Origin: Gautieria morchelliformis | Taxonomy: Eukaryota > Basidiomycota > Agaricomycetes > Gomphales > Gomphaceae | Assembly (NCBI GenBank): GCA_015179125.1 | Contig: WHVA01000172.1 | Coordinates: 140,598-204,597, forward strand | Length of the DNA stretch: 64,000 bases | Direction of reading: 5' to 3' | Shown: positions 44,103 through 56,011 of the stretch, piece by piece | Layout: the number at the start of each line of letters is the position of its first letter | Position numbering within the stretch: position 1 is the first letter of the stretch | Translations under genes and position numbers: made by a program | Notes under the pieces: model-generated | Databases searched by the model: none | Told to the model about the DNA's origin: nothing | What the model saw: only the letters and a program-made list of their open reading frames with translations

Positions 44103-44499
44103 GTATTATTCGTAGTACTGGTCCTCTCTGCAAAACATACCTACTTAGCCTCTGCAACCCGGCCGGTTACCCTAGCTAAGAAGGTATGACTAACCGGGCA
44201 CTACAGGTGTGTGGGCCTAATTGGATTAGTAAGTGGTGCTATCAATAGTATAAAGATGGGTGCGTGGGTGGTTGTGGGGGTGTTTGCGTTTTATGTAATC
44301 CTGACTAAGATGCAAACAGACCACGCATACTGACTAAGATGCTGCGCACGACGCGCGTTCTCTCCCTCTGCCATCATCCTCCCACCGTCCTCCCAGCGTG
44401 CTTCTTTCACATCTATTTCTGTCTCAAGTATGTTCTCACCTCCTGGTTCAATTGACTGACCCTGATGAGGCATGCAGAAGCTTTTAATTCACTGGTGTG

Positions 44500-45570
44500 T
44501 CTCTCATTTAATTTTCGCTTTTTTAGCTCATTTTTGGCCCCTTTTTAAGCCAGATTACACCTCTCACCTCCTCTTCACTCTACCTGTGGGTCTCTGCCTG
44601 CATTCTGGTGAGCATCCTGGCCCAATTTTCGCTTTTTTGGATGGTTTGCTCATGCCAACAGCTCTGCAGTGCCTTGGGTATGTTTTTCTCTTTTATTTTC
44701 GCTTTTTAAGGCTTATTTTGGCCTATCATATGCCAGATCTACCCTCTCAGCCTCATATCTCTTAGGTATGATCTCATGCTCAGAGCAATTTCCTTTTTCT
44801 GTGTTAATTTTCGCTTTTTTGCCCCATTTTCCCCCCTTTTCAGGCCAGATTACACCTCTCACCTCCTCTTCACTCTACCTGTGGGTGTCTGTCTGCATTC
44901 TGGTGAGCATCCTGCCCTTATTTTCGCTTTTTTGGGTGGTTTGCTCATGCTAGCAGCTCTGCAGTGCCTTGGGTATGTTTTTTCTGTTTTGATTTTGCTT
45001 TTTAAAGTTTATTTTGCTTTTTTTCAAGCTTACTTAGGTATGTTCCTATTCTCATAGCAATTTTCCTTTTTGGCACCAATTTTGGGTTTGACCTTAACTG
45101 ATCAGTTTGCTATTTCTTTCGGTCCCAGCTATTCAGTATGGTTTTGCCATTTGTATGTTGTATTTTCAAGCTAATGTTGACTTGGCCATTAGTTTCCCTC
45201 CTTGGTTTTTGCTGGGCTTTGTGCCGTGCTAATCTCTCTGTCCTGCCTAGAGTGATTGAGGTGGTTGGTTGGTTGGATTGTGCACTGGAAGCTTGCATTG
45301 CAGTTTGATTCTGGCCAGAGTTACAACTCCAGTGTGGTCTGTGGACTAGGATTGGTTTGGTGGTGCACATTGGATTTAGGCGGATTGACCACCTCACTGG
45401 TATCTGTGGTGGATTTGTTTGGTTGGGTGGTTGGTTGGTTGGATTGGGCACCGGGAGCTTGCATTGCAGTTTGATTCTGGCCAGAGTTATAACTCTGTTA
45501 TCCAGTGTGGTCTGTGAACTGGGATTGGTTTGGTGGCACACATTGGGTTTAGACGGTTTAGGTGGACATT
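44500..45570 (+). repeat. Duplicated segments in the Helitron leader
   Basis: About 140 bp containing CCTCTCACCTCCTCTTCACT and the following CTGCAGTGCCTTGGGTATG is repeated at 44558-44683 and 44852-44980. A second pair with GGTTGGTTGGATTG and GCAGTTTGATTCTGGCCAGA is at 45262-45400 and 45430-45560. TTTTCGCTTTTTTG recurs several times. The region has no open frame of note and could be an intron-rich leader. Confidence 0.7.
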
Positions 45571-45751
45571 GACTGCCTCCCTGGTATCCCCTATTGTTGG
45601 TCGTGAGCTACAGTCATTGTGAAAAATGTGAGGATCCTTTATTTATATATATATGGCTTGATTTGAAACTGACTGTAATTCAAGGGAGCCCTCTACACCA
45701 GAGTGTGATAGGCAGGAGGAGCGTGCTCTGGAGCGTCAGCAGCGGTTGCCA

Positions 45752-48700
45752 ATGACGTCCCCTTCTGTGCGTCGTCAGGATAGGGCTCTCGCTGCAGCTC
45801 AAGAACGTCTTCGAAATCCTGACCCTCCACCTCCTCAGCCATTTCCTCGACCTCTACTCCCTCAGAACAATGCAATTCCTTGGCCTCCTGTGGCTGGACC
45901 TTCAAATGCCATTCCACCTGATCTAAGTCCTCGGGATGCTGTACGTGCCATACAGGAACAGTTAGCTAATATGCCTCTGGCACCTGTGCGTCAGAGACAT
46001 CCCCTGTTAGCACCGCCACCTGTTCCTGTAGGCTCTGCAGCAGTAGCGACATTGCAGGCCCAGGCTGCTAATGCCCAGATAGCACCTCCTCCTCCTGTCC
46101 CTGTAGGCTCTGCAGCGGTAGCTGCGTTGCGGGCCCAGGCTGCTAATATCAATCCTAGACCTCTGGCACAACAGAGACAGGGACGACGGCGTGCACGGCA
46201 CCCTGAACCTCTCCCAGATCAAAGGCCACTCCAGCAGCAGCCTGCACCACGACAACCTGGGCCTCTGCCTCCAGGGCCCCCTGTGCCTCCACAGCCTCTG
46301 CATCCACCTGCTCCTCCTCAGCCCCCTCCACTTCCACTGCCTCCACCAATGCCTTTAAGAAACCTTCCACTAGCACGTCGCCCTTTGATTGAACAACAGA
46401 TTGCACCTCATGACCTTGGTGCTATGGATAACAAATGTCCAAAATGTAAAGCATGGCATTGGAAGGCAGAGCGTCTGACCAAGTCTACTATTGCCGAGCC
46501 CAAATTTGGTATATGTTGTTCAAAGGGCCAGATACACCTTGAATTGTTGATGGAACCTCCAGAACCATTGAAGACTCTTTTGGCCAGCCAAGACAGGTGT
46601 GGCAAACAGTTTAGGGAAAAGATTCGGAACTATAATGCTGCACTGGCATTTGTCTCTGTGGGAGTGAACATAGATCACAAGGTCGTGAATAGACCTGGGC
46701 CATATGTCTTCAAAATTCAGGGAGGCCTCCATCATATTCATGGCGCTCTTCTTCCTGCTGAGGGTCAGGATAGGAAACCCAGCTATGCGCAGCTCTACTT
46801 TTATGATCCAGCAGAGGCTTTGCGGCGTAGGGAGGTCAATAACAGATTTGATCCTTTGGATTCAGATGTTTTAAGTGACCTCCAGGAAATGATGCAGGCT
46901 CACAATACATTGGTTCCCATCTATCAGCAGGCGATGGAAAGGCTTAGGAACCAGCCAGATAGGTTGAATGTGGAGGCCAGACTCACCTATAGAGCACATA
47001 CAGACCAGAGAAGATATAATATTCCTACAGCGGATGAGATTGCCATTGTGCTCCCTGGAGAAGGTGTTCCTGGAGGCACTAGAGACATTGTCATTCAGCT
47101 TAGAGGTGGAGAACTGCAACGAATTCAGGCTGAGCATGCTTTGTATGCGCCACTACACTATGTCCTTCTCTTTCCCAGAGGTGAATCAGGCTGGGATTGG
47201 GACATTCCACGGATAGGCCAAGCTCTTCCACAACAAGGCCAGGAGGAGGAGGGGGAGGGGGAGGACCCTTCAAGTGACAGGCATGTGACCATGTCAAAAT
47301 ACTATCGTTATCGTCTTTTTCCAAGGGAGGGTGAAGCTGAAACTCTCTTCCTGGCTGGCAAGCTCTTTCAGCAATACATTGTGGATGCTTGGGCAGCGAC
47401 TGAACAGCAGAAGCTAAATTGGATCAAATACCATCAACATGAGCTGCGAGCTGAGGTCTACAATCAGATGATTGATACATTTGGACCTGAGGACAATCAG
47501 CCCAATCCAGCTAACTTGGGAAGAAAGGTCATCTTGCCTGCTACATTTACTGGGAGCGCCAGGGATATGAATGAGAATTTTCAAAATTCAATGGCGATCA
47601 CTAGGAAGCATGGTCCAGCAGATATCTTTGTGACAATGACAGCAAACCCCCAGTGGAAGGAAATCAAAGATGCTCTCAAGCCAGGCCAGACTCCCAGTGA
47701 TCGTCCTGACTTGGTTGCAAGGGTTTTTCATCTCAAGAAGGAGCAATTGATCAAACGTATCATGAAGGATGGTATCCTTGGTCGCACAGTTGCACGTGTC
47801 CATGTGATCGAATTCCAGAAGCGGGGGCTCCCTCATATGCACCTTCTTATATGGTTTAAAGAGGAGGATAAGATCAGGACACCGGAAGCTGTGGATGCTT
47901 TGGTTTGGGCTGTCTTTCCTGATCAGCAAGAGCATCCAAGGCTCTACAAATTAGTTTGTGATCTAATGACTCATGGCCCTGTGGACAAGCGCGTCCTCGG
48001 GCTTCTTGCATGATAGAGGGAAAGTGTTCTAAACATTTCCCAAAGGAATTTCGTGAGGTGACATCTGTCACTGAAGATGGCTATCCACAGTATCGCCGTC
48101 CTAATGATGGCAGACAGCATAATGTCAGAGGCAACATCATGGACAACCGCGACGTGGTTCCCTATTGTCCCACCCTCCTCTTGGAATTTGAATGCCATAT
48201 TAATGTGGAACCCACTTTCAATGTGCGCTCTATCAAGTACATTCACAAGTATATGTACAAGGGGCCCGACAGGACCACAATGGCCATTAATAAGGAGAGG
48301 GATGAGGTTAAACAGTACCTCGATGCACGCTATGTCAGCTCACATGAAGGTGCTTGGAGACTGCTGGAGTATAAAATGCATGTTCAGGTCCCTGCTGTTA
48401 TGGCACTTCCAGTCCATTTGCCAGGCCAGCACAATGTGATATTTGATCCTCATATGGATCCAGGCATGGTTTTGCAAAGGGCAGATGGTGCTAAGACCAT
48501 GCTCATGGCCTATTTTGAAGCCAATCACAGATATCCTGAGGCACGTGAATGGCTCTATGTGGAATTTCCTGAGCACTATGTCTGGGAGAAGTCACCCAAG
48601 CGGTGGAAACCTTGCCAGCAGGGTTTCAGTCTCGGTCGCCTTCATTTTGCAAGTCCAGCCTCTGGAGAGCGCTTTTACTTGCGAACCCTCCTTACAGTTG

Positions 48701-50557
48701 TCAGAGGAGCAATGTCATTTGAGGAGCTTAGATCATTTGATGGTGTCATTTGTCCTACTTACAAGGCTGCATGCCTGGCAAGGGGCCTGTTAGAAGATGA
48801 TTCGGAGTGGACACAGTGTCTTCAGGAGGCTGCACATATACAAACAGGTTTCCAGCTCAGGAGGTTATTTGTCACTATTCTCCTTCGGTGTAACCCTGCT
48901 CAGCCTGCTCAAATCTGGGAGGAGTTTCGGGAGTGTATTTGTGATGACCTGGAGCATCAGCTTCAAAATAGGCATGGCATTCACCATCCTACCAATGATC
49001 AAATCTATGACTTTGGTCTCTTTCTCATTGACAAGATCATACGTCAGGGGGGAAGTCTCTGGATGAGTTCCCAGATATGCCACAGATAATGGGGCACTGG
49101 GAGGGATTGGTAGGGAACCATTGGATAGCTGAGCAGCGAGACTATGACCCAGCTACAGAGCTGGAAAAAGCTGCCACCAATATTGACAAGCTTAATGCAG
49201 AACAGAGGCGTGTCCATGATGAGATCCTCCATTCAGCCATAAATGGAGAGGGTCTTCTGTTCTTTGTCAATGGCCCCGGTGGTACAGGCAAAACCTTTAC
49301 CTGGAATACCCTGGCTCATTCTATCAGAGGAAGGGGCCTTATTGTCCTATGCATTGCATCTTCAGGAATTGCAGCATTGCTTCTGATTGGGGGCAGAACA
49401 TCACATGCTATGCTCAAGATACCAATTCTGATTCATGAGGGTTCTCTATGTGACATCAAAAGAGGCTCACCACTGGCAGAACTTCTCAAGCAGGTCCATT
49501 TGATCATATGGGATGAGGTGCCTATGCAGCATCGTCATGTAGTTGAAGCTGTCGACAGAACCTGCAGGGATGTCCTAGAGCATCCAGATCGTCCATTTGG
49601 TGGTATTACTGTGGCTTGGGGTGGAGATTTCCAGCAAACTCTGCCTGTTGTTCCTCGAGGTAACAAGGAGGAGATCGTGGGTGCTTCTATCCAAAGATCC
49701 CCTTTGTGGCATCATGTCAAGGTCCTCCATCTTACTCAAAATATGCGGGTCGACCCTCATGATCCTCAGAGTGAACAATTTGCTCAGTGGCTCTCTGATG
49801 TTGGTCAGGGAAAGGATCTCCCTTTGGACAATTCATTCACACTTCCTCAGCACATGATCTGTGGACCACAGGTGTCAGATCTCATTGCAGCTATCTATCC
49901 TAACATTGGTACTGGGGAGGCACTCCAAGACAAATACTTTTTGGAACGTGCCATCCTTTGCCCTCGCAATATGGAAATGGATGAGATTAATGCTGAGGTG
50001 CTCAATGTATTCCCTGGGGATGAGCGTCTCTATCCCAGTGCAGACTCGGTCAAAGGAAATGAAGATGGCAATGTGTATCCTGTGGAGTATCTTAACTCAC
50101 TCAACATGGGTGGGCTTCCTCCATCTCAACTCAGGCTTAAACCTGGAGTGGTACTCATGCTTCTTCGGAATATTGACCTTGGTCATGGACTCTGCAATGG
50201 TACAAGGTTGCGTCTCATCAATATGACCAACAGGGTACTCTTTGTGAGGATCATTTCTGGACCATTTGCAGGAGAGACTGCATTTATCCCTAGGATGACA
50301 GTGACACCCACCTCAGACCAATTGCCATTTGAGCTCCAGCGTCGCCAGTTTCCTGTCAGGCTGGCCTTTGCCATGACTATCAACAAGTCTCAAGGGCAGT
50401 GTCTCTTGGCACGGTAGGCATAGACTTGCGATACGTGGTATTTTCACATGGACAGTTGTATGTTGCAGTGTCAAGGGCACTAATTGGAACAGAGTCCATA
50501 TTCTTTTATGGGAGGGGAACAAAACTTCTAATATTGTATACAAAGAAGTGTTGCTGA
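45752..50557 (+). pseudogene. Helitron Rep-helicase (RepHel) with three small frameshifts
   Basis: ATG 45752 (an upstream exon is possible because the frame is open to 45662). A Pro-rich N terminus leads to a zinc finger KCPKCKAWHWKAE at residue 228. Helitron_like_N then precedes the Rep domain with the HUH motif GLPHMHLL at about residue 691 and catalytic tyrosines in YIHKYMYKG (near 48238). The PIF1-type helicase has Walker A GPGGTGKT (49273), Walker B IIWDEVP, GGDFQQTLPV and TINKSQGQ, ending LYVAVSRAL before TGA 50555. Frames change at about 47977 (CCC run before TGTGG), at the G run 49047-49052, and at 50398-50402. Each is explained by a 1-2 nt indel, and continuity resumes at once. The protein would catalyse rolling-circle transposition. 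Confidence 0.9.
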
Positions 50558-50659
50558 AGCCTGATTAAATATGTATTTCCATTTGTATTTAATGTATGTA
50601 GTTGCATTTCACCAAATAATTCTTTGATTCTATTAACTACCCATGTGCAATGTTAACCC

Positions 50660-50696
50660 TAAATAACCCGGTGCGAAGCACGGGTCTATTGGCTAG
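50660..50696 (+). other. Helitron 3' terminal hairpin and CTAG end
   Basis: Stem of eight pairs with one bulged G and a GAA loop, then CTATTGG and CTAG. A subterminal hairpin plus CTRR end is the established Helitron terminator. Confidence 0.88.
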
Positions 50697-50969
50697 TACA
50701 GGTGCTTAAAACATGGTGGTGTCAAGCCTCGCCCAAAGCTACCCTTGGTCGGGCATCGCACTCTCTGCTACAAAGACTGTTCATGGCAAATAATCAAGTT
50801 ACTTACTTCTGGCAGCAGTTGTGCAGTTCCGCTCTGTTGGATAGCGCATGGCGAACTGGAGAATATTCTTCAGCCGGCTCCTGGTGGTCTCCAGCGCTAA
50901 CTGAAAATAATTACATAACACATCCAATTGAACGCGCGTATCTTGGACGTCCCCCCCTCATACCTTGGC
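50697..50969. other. Short spacer and presumed promoter of the TPR gene
   Basis: No gene supported. It continues the host sequence interrupted by the Helitron. Confidence 0.3.
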
Positions 50970-53900
50970 ATGGACGCCGCCGCCAGCGCCATCGCCATCA
51001 CCATCGCCTGGGCGATCTCGAGGACTGCCATCGCCATCGCCATCGAGTATAAGAGCGACATTCCACTCAGAGTACGTACTATCGGACGACGTCTGTTACT
51101 GAGTTTGAATTTATGATTCATTCAGGATGAGCACAGTGTAGCACCTGCCGCCTCAGAACTGACCCTGCAAAATCACCTCGATCCTGTATGCCACAGCGAC
51201 TTTTCCGAGAGGTTTAGAGGTTTGCGCTAATGGCTCCGTTCTATTAGGATGGTCAGATTCCCCAGGAAAACCCTGTCGAGACTGGTGACTTAGTTGTCAA
51301 AACATCCCAGCGGCACGCCGTCGAAGTGTCTGATCCGGCAGAGACATCGGCGCCATCTGACACCGACGATCGGATAGAACGGGGTCAGCAGGAAGGTCTG
51401 GAGGCCACAATTTCATCGTTCAGAGAAACACTTGTTCTGGAAGCTGCGCCGCGTTCTGATCCGGCCATCTCCCTCGCCACTGTTGGAACACGATTTAACC
51501 AGTCTGGTGAACAGGAAGACTTGAATTTGACGATTTCACGTTATCGAAAGGCACTCCACCCCGCACCGCATCCTGACCGATCCTCCTCCCTCAGCAACAT
51601 CGGAACTGCGCTCTCGAGACGGTTTGAGCAGTACGGTCGACGCGAAGACCTGGAGGAGGCGATTTCATTGCATCGAGAAGCACTCGAGCTGCTCCCTGCA
51701 CCGCATTCAGAGCGATCCGCCTCCCTCAACAACATCGCATTTGCGCTCTGGACATGGTTTAAGAGGTACGGTCGACGCGAAGACCTGGAGGAGGAAATTT
51801 CATGGCATCGAGAAGCACTCGAGCTGCGACTTGCACCACATCCTGACCGATCCTCCTCCCTCAGCAACATCGCAATTGCTTTACGGAGACGGTTTGGGCT
51901 GTCCGGTCGACAGGAGGACCTGGAGGAGGCGATTTCATTGCATCGAGAAGCGCTAGAGCTGCTCCCTGTACCGCATACTGACCGATCCTCCTCCCTCAAC
52001 AACATCGCACTTGCGCTCTCGACAAGGTTTGACAAGTACGGTCGAAGCGAAGACCTGGAGGAGGCGATTTCATTCTATCGAGAAGCTCTCGAGCTGCTAC
52101 CTGCACCGCATCCTGAACGATCCTCCTCCCTCAACCACATCGCAATTGCGCTCTGGACAAGGTTTAACAAGTACGGTCGACGCGAAGACCTGGATGAGAC
52201 GATTTCATTGCATCGAGAAGCACTCGAGCTGCGACCCACACCGCATCCCGCCCGATCCTCCTCCCTCAACAACACCGCAATTGCGCTCTGGACAAGGTTT
52301 AACAAGCACGGTGGACGCGAAGACCTGGAGAAGGCGATTTCATTGCATCGAGAAGCACTCGAGCTGCGACCCACACCGCATCCCGCCCGATCCTCCTCGC
52401 TCAACAACACCGCAATTGCGCTCTGGGCAAGGTTTAAGAAGTACGGTCGACACGAAGATCTGGAGGAGGCGATTTCATTGCATCGAGAAGCGCTCGAGCT
52501 GCGACCTGCACCGCATCCTGACCGATCCTCCTCCCTCAACAACATCGCACTTGCGTTCTCGACAAGGTTTAACAAGTACGGTCGACGCGAAGACCTGGAT
52601 GAGGCGATTTCATTGTATGGAGAAGCACTCGAGCTGCGACCTGCACCGCATCCTCAACGATCCACCTACCTCAGCAACATCGCAACTGCGCTCTCGACAC
52701 GGTTTGAGGTCTCTGGTCGACAGGAAGACTTGGACGAGGCGATTTCATTGCATCGAGAAGCGCTCAAGCTGCAACCTGCACCGCATTCTGAACGATCCTC
52801 CTCCCTCAGCAACCTCGCATTTGAGCTCTGGATAAGGTTTAAGAAGTATGGTCGAGGCGAAGACCTGGAGGCGGCGATCTCATTGCATCGAGAAGCGCTC
52901 AAGCTGCAACCTGCACCGCATCCTGAACGATCCTCCTCCCTCAGCAACCTAGCACTTGAGCTCTGGACAACGTTTAAGAAGTATGGTCGAGGCGAAGACC
53001 TGGATGATGCGATTTCATTGTATCGAGAAGTACTCGAGCTGCGAGCTGCACCGCATCCTCTCCGATCCTCCTCCCTCAACAACATCGCACTTGCGCTCTC
53101 GACAAGGTTTGACAAGTATGGTCGACGCGAAGACCTGGAGGAGGCGATTTCATTGCATCGAGAAGCACTCGAGCTGCGAGCTGCACCGCATCCTGAACGA
53201 TCCTCCTCCCTCAGCAACATCGCAATTGCTTTGCGGACACGATTTGGGCAGTCCGGGGAACACGAAGACCTGGAGGAGGCGATTTTGTTGGATCGAGAAG
53301 CGCTCGAACTGTTCCCTGTAACGCATCCTGACCGATCCACCTCCCTCAACAATATCGCACTTGCGCTCTCGACAAGGTTTGACAAGTATGGTCGACGCGA
53401 AGACCTGGAGGAGGCGATTTCATTGCATCGAGAAGCACTCGAGCTGCGAGCTGCACCGCATCCTGAACGATCCTCCTCCCTCAGCAACATCGCAATTGCT
53501 TTGCGGACACGATTTGGGCAGTCCGGGGAACACGAAGACCTGGAGGAGGCGATTTTGTTGGATCGAGAAGCGCTCGAACTGTTCCCTGTAACGCATCCTG
53601 ACCGATCCACCTCCCTCAACAACATCGCACTTGCGCTCTCGACAAGGTTTGACAAGTACGGTCGACGCGAAGACCTGGAGGAGGAAATTTCATTGTATCG
53701 AGAAGCTCTCGAGCTGCGACCTGCACCGCATCCTGAACGATCCACCTCCCTCACCAACATCGCAAATGCTTTGTGGACACGGTTTGGGCAGTCCGGTCAA
53801 CACGAAGACCTGGAGGAGGCGATTTCATTGTATCGAGAAGCTCTCGAGCTGCGACCTGTAACGCATCCTGACCGATCCTCCTCCCTCAACAACATTGCAC

Positions 53901-55900
53901 TTGCGCTCTCGACAAGCTTTGACAAGTACGGTCGACAGGAAGACCTGGAGGAGGGAATTTCATGGCATCGAGAAGCACTCGAGCTGCGACCTGCACCGCA
54001 TTCTGAGCGATCCTCCTCCCTCAGCAACATCGCCCTTGCGCTCTCGACAAGGTTTGACAAGTACGGTCGACGCGAAGACCTGGAGGAGGAAATTTCATTG
54101 TATCGAGAAGTACTCGAGCTGCGACCTGCACCGCATCCTGAACGATCCACCTACCTCAACAACATCGCAGCTGCGCTCTCGACACGGTTTGAGGTGTCTG
54201 GTCGACAGGAAGACCTGGAGGAGGCGATTTCATTGTATCGAGAAGCTCTCGAGCTGCGACCTGCACCGCATCCTGAACGATCCACCTACCTCAACAACAT
54301 CGCAACTGCGCTCTCGACACGGTTTGAGGTGTCTGGTCGACAGGAAGACCTGGAGGGGACGATTTCATTGTATCGAGAAGCTCTCGAGCTGCGCCCTGCA
54401 CCGCATCCTGCACGATCCACCTACCTCAGCAACATCGCAATTGCTTTGCGGACACGGTTTGGGCAGTCCGGTCAACACGAAGACCTGGAGGAGGCGATTT
54501 CATACCACCGAAAAGCACTCGAGCTGCGACCTGCACCGCATCCTGAACGATCCACCTCCCTCAACAACATCGCAAATTCTTTGTGGACACGGTTTGGGCA
54601 GTCCGGTCAACACGAAGACCTGGAGGAGGCGATTTCATACCACCGAAAAGCACTCGAGCTGCGACCTGCACCGCATCCTGAACGATCCTCCTCCCTCAAC
54701 AACATCGCAACTGCGCTCTCAACACGGTTTGAGGTGTCTGGTCGACAGGAAGACCTGGAGGAGGCGATTTCATTGTATCGAGAAGCTCTCGAGCTGCGAC
54801 CTGCACCGCATCCTGACCGATCCACCTCCCTCACCAACATCGCAAATGATTTGTGGACACGGTTTGACAAGTATGGTCGACGCGAAGACCTGGAGGAAGC
54901 GATTTCATTGTATCGAGAAGCTCTCGAGCTGCGACCTGCAACGCATCCTGAACGATCCACCTACCTCAGCACCATCGCAACTGCGCTCTCGACACGGTTT
55001 GAGGTGTCTGGTCGACAGGAAGACCTGGAGGAGGCGATTTCATTGTATCGAGAAGCTCTCGAGCTGCGACCTGCACCGCATCCTGAACGATCCACCTACC
55101 TCAGCAACATCGCAACTGCGCTCTCGACACGGTTTGGGCAGTCCGGTCAACACGAAGACCTGGAGGAGGCGATTTCATACCACCGAAAAGCACTCGAGCT
55201 GCGACCTGCACCGCATCCTGGCCGATCCACCTCCCTCAACAACATCGCAACTGATTTATGCACACGGTTTGAGCAGTCCGGTCGACACGAAGACCTGGAG
55301 GAGGCGATTTCATTGTATCGAGAAGCTCTCGAGCTGCGAGCTGCACCGCATCCTCTCCGATCCTCTTCCCTCAACAACATTGCACTTGCGCTCTGGACAA
55401 GGTTTGACGAGTACGGTCGACAGGAAGACCTGGAGGAGGGAATTTCATTGTATCGAGAAGCACTCGAGCTGCGACCTGCACCGCATGCTGAACGATCCAC
55501 CTCCCTCAGCAGCCTCGCACTTGGTTTATGGGAACGGTTTAAGAAGTACCGTCGACGCGAAGACCTGGAGGAGGCGATTTCATTGCATCGACAAGCACTC
55601 GAGCTGCCCCCTGCACCGCATCCTCTCCGATCCTTCTCCCTCTGCGACCTCGCAATTGAGTTATGGGCACGGTTTGAGCAGTCCGGCGGACACGAAGACC
55701 TGGATGAGGCGATTTCATTGTTTCGAGAAGCACTCGAGCTGCTCCCGGCACCGCATCCTGTGCGATCCGCCTCCCTCCACATCATCGCAGCTGCTTTACG
55801 GACACGATTTGAGGCGTCCGGTCGACACGAAGACCTGGCTGAGGCGATTTCGTTGTATCGAGAATCACTCGAGCTGCTCGCGGCAGCGCATCCTCGCTGA
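50970..55900 (+). CDS. Giant TPR-array protein, three exons, C-terminally truncated by a TGA
   Basis: Exons 50970-51071, 51126-51185 and 51248-55900; introns of 54 and 62 bp, GTACGT...CAG and GTATGC...TAG, all phase 0. The product is about 1604 aa. Exon 1 encodes an Ala/Ile-rich hydrophobic stretch (ASAIAITIAWAISRTAIAIA) that could be a membrane segment. Exon 3 is about 33 tandem 45-residue units (135 bp each) with the core LSTRFEVSGRQEDLEEAI and SLYREALELRPAPHPERS, i.e. TPR_10/TPR_12-like helices. In Agaricomycetes such arrays usually end in a CHAT protease-like or follow an NB-ARC/NACHT domain, roles linked to programmed cell death or self-recognition; neither domain is visible. TGA at 55898-55900 replaces the conserved Arg after HP, and repeat-like sequence continues past it. 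Confidence 0.8.
51541..55900 (+). repeat. 135-bp coding tandem repeats, about 33 units
   Basis: Period 135 bp throughout. Units 53101-53370 and 53371-53640 form a two-unit (270 bp) block duplicated with a single visible difference, showing very recent expansion. Several unit types alternate (FDKYGRREDLEEA, FGQSGQHEDLEEA, FEVSGRQEDLEEA). Confidence 0.95.
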
Positions 55901-56008
55901 TCCACCTCCCTCAACAACATCCCGGCTGCTTTACGGACAAGGTTTGAGGCGTCCGGTCGATAGGATGACCTGGACGAATCGATTTCATTTCATCATGCAC
56001 ATTCTTGA
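55901..56008 (+). pseudogene. Untranslated remnant of the TPR array after the stop
   Basis: Reading on in frame gives STSLNNIPAALRTRFEASGR, then TAG (55963) and DDLDESISFHH before another stop. It is a diverged repeat unit now outside the gene, with CAG to TAG at the position of Gln in GRQEDL. Confidence 0.75.
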
Positions 56009-56011
56009 ACC

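Larger units (their letters stand above)
36421..44209. mobile_element. Long-TIR DNA element with kinase-like cargo, right TIR split by Copia-2 (TSD TGTGGGCC)
   Basis: The 8-bp duplication TGTGGGCC is at 36413-36420 and 44210-44217. The left end starts CACCTGTAGTGCCC and the right end finishes GGGCACTACAGGTG. The left TIR runs to about 36744 (324 bp); the right TIR is 39325-39546 plus 44108-44209, the same total once Copia-2 and its GTATT duplication are removed. The arms are more than 90% identical by eye. Eight-base duplications suit hAT, P or Zisupton/KDZ-type transposition; no transposase is present, so the superfamily is open. Internal sequence without Copia-2 is about 2.6 kb. Confidence 0.8.
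44242..50696 (+). mobile_element. Autonomous-type Helitron, nearly complete
   Basis: The 3' end is clear: a hairpin ACCCGGTGC-GAA-GCACGGGT (50666-50685) followed within 10 bases by CTAG at 50693-50696 and a host T. The 5' end is inferred at TC 44242 (TCAATAGTATAAAG) preceded by a host A, the A/T insertion site expected for Helitrons with no target duplication. Between them are a long non-coding leader with duplicated segments and a Rep/helicase protein (45752-50557). It lies 32 bp to the right of the long-TIR element. Confidence 0.85.

Noticed and set aside
52666..53760. 364-codon antisense open frame in the TPR gene, and similar ones at 55147-55920 and 52075-52575
   Set aside because: Same periodicity artefact on the minus strand; Ser/Arg-rich with no start, splice or domain support.
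51541..55900. Regular direct repeats suggestive of a CRISPR array
   Set aside because: There are no unique spacers: the 135-bp units are contiguous and coding, in a eukaryotic genome.
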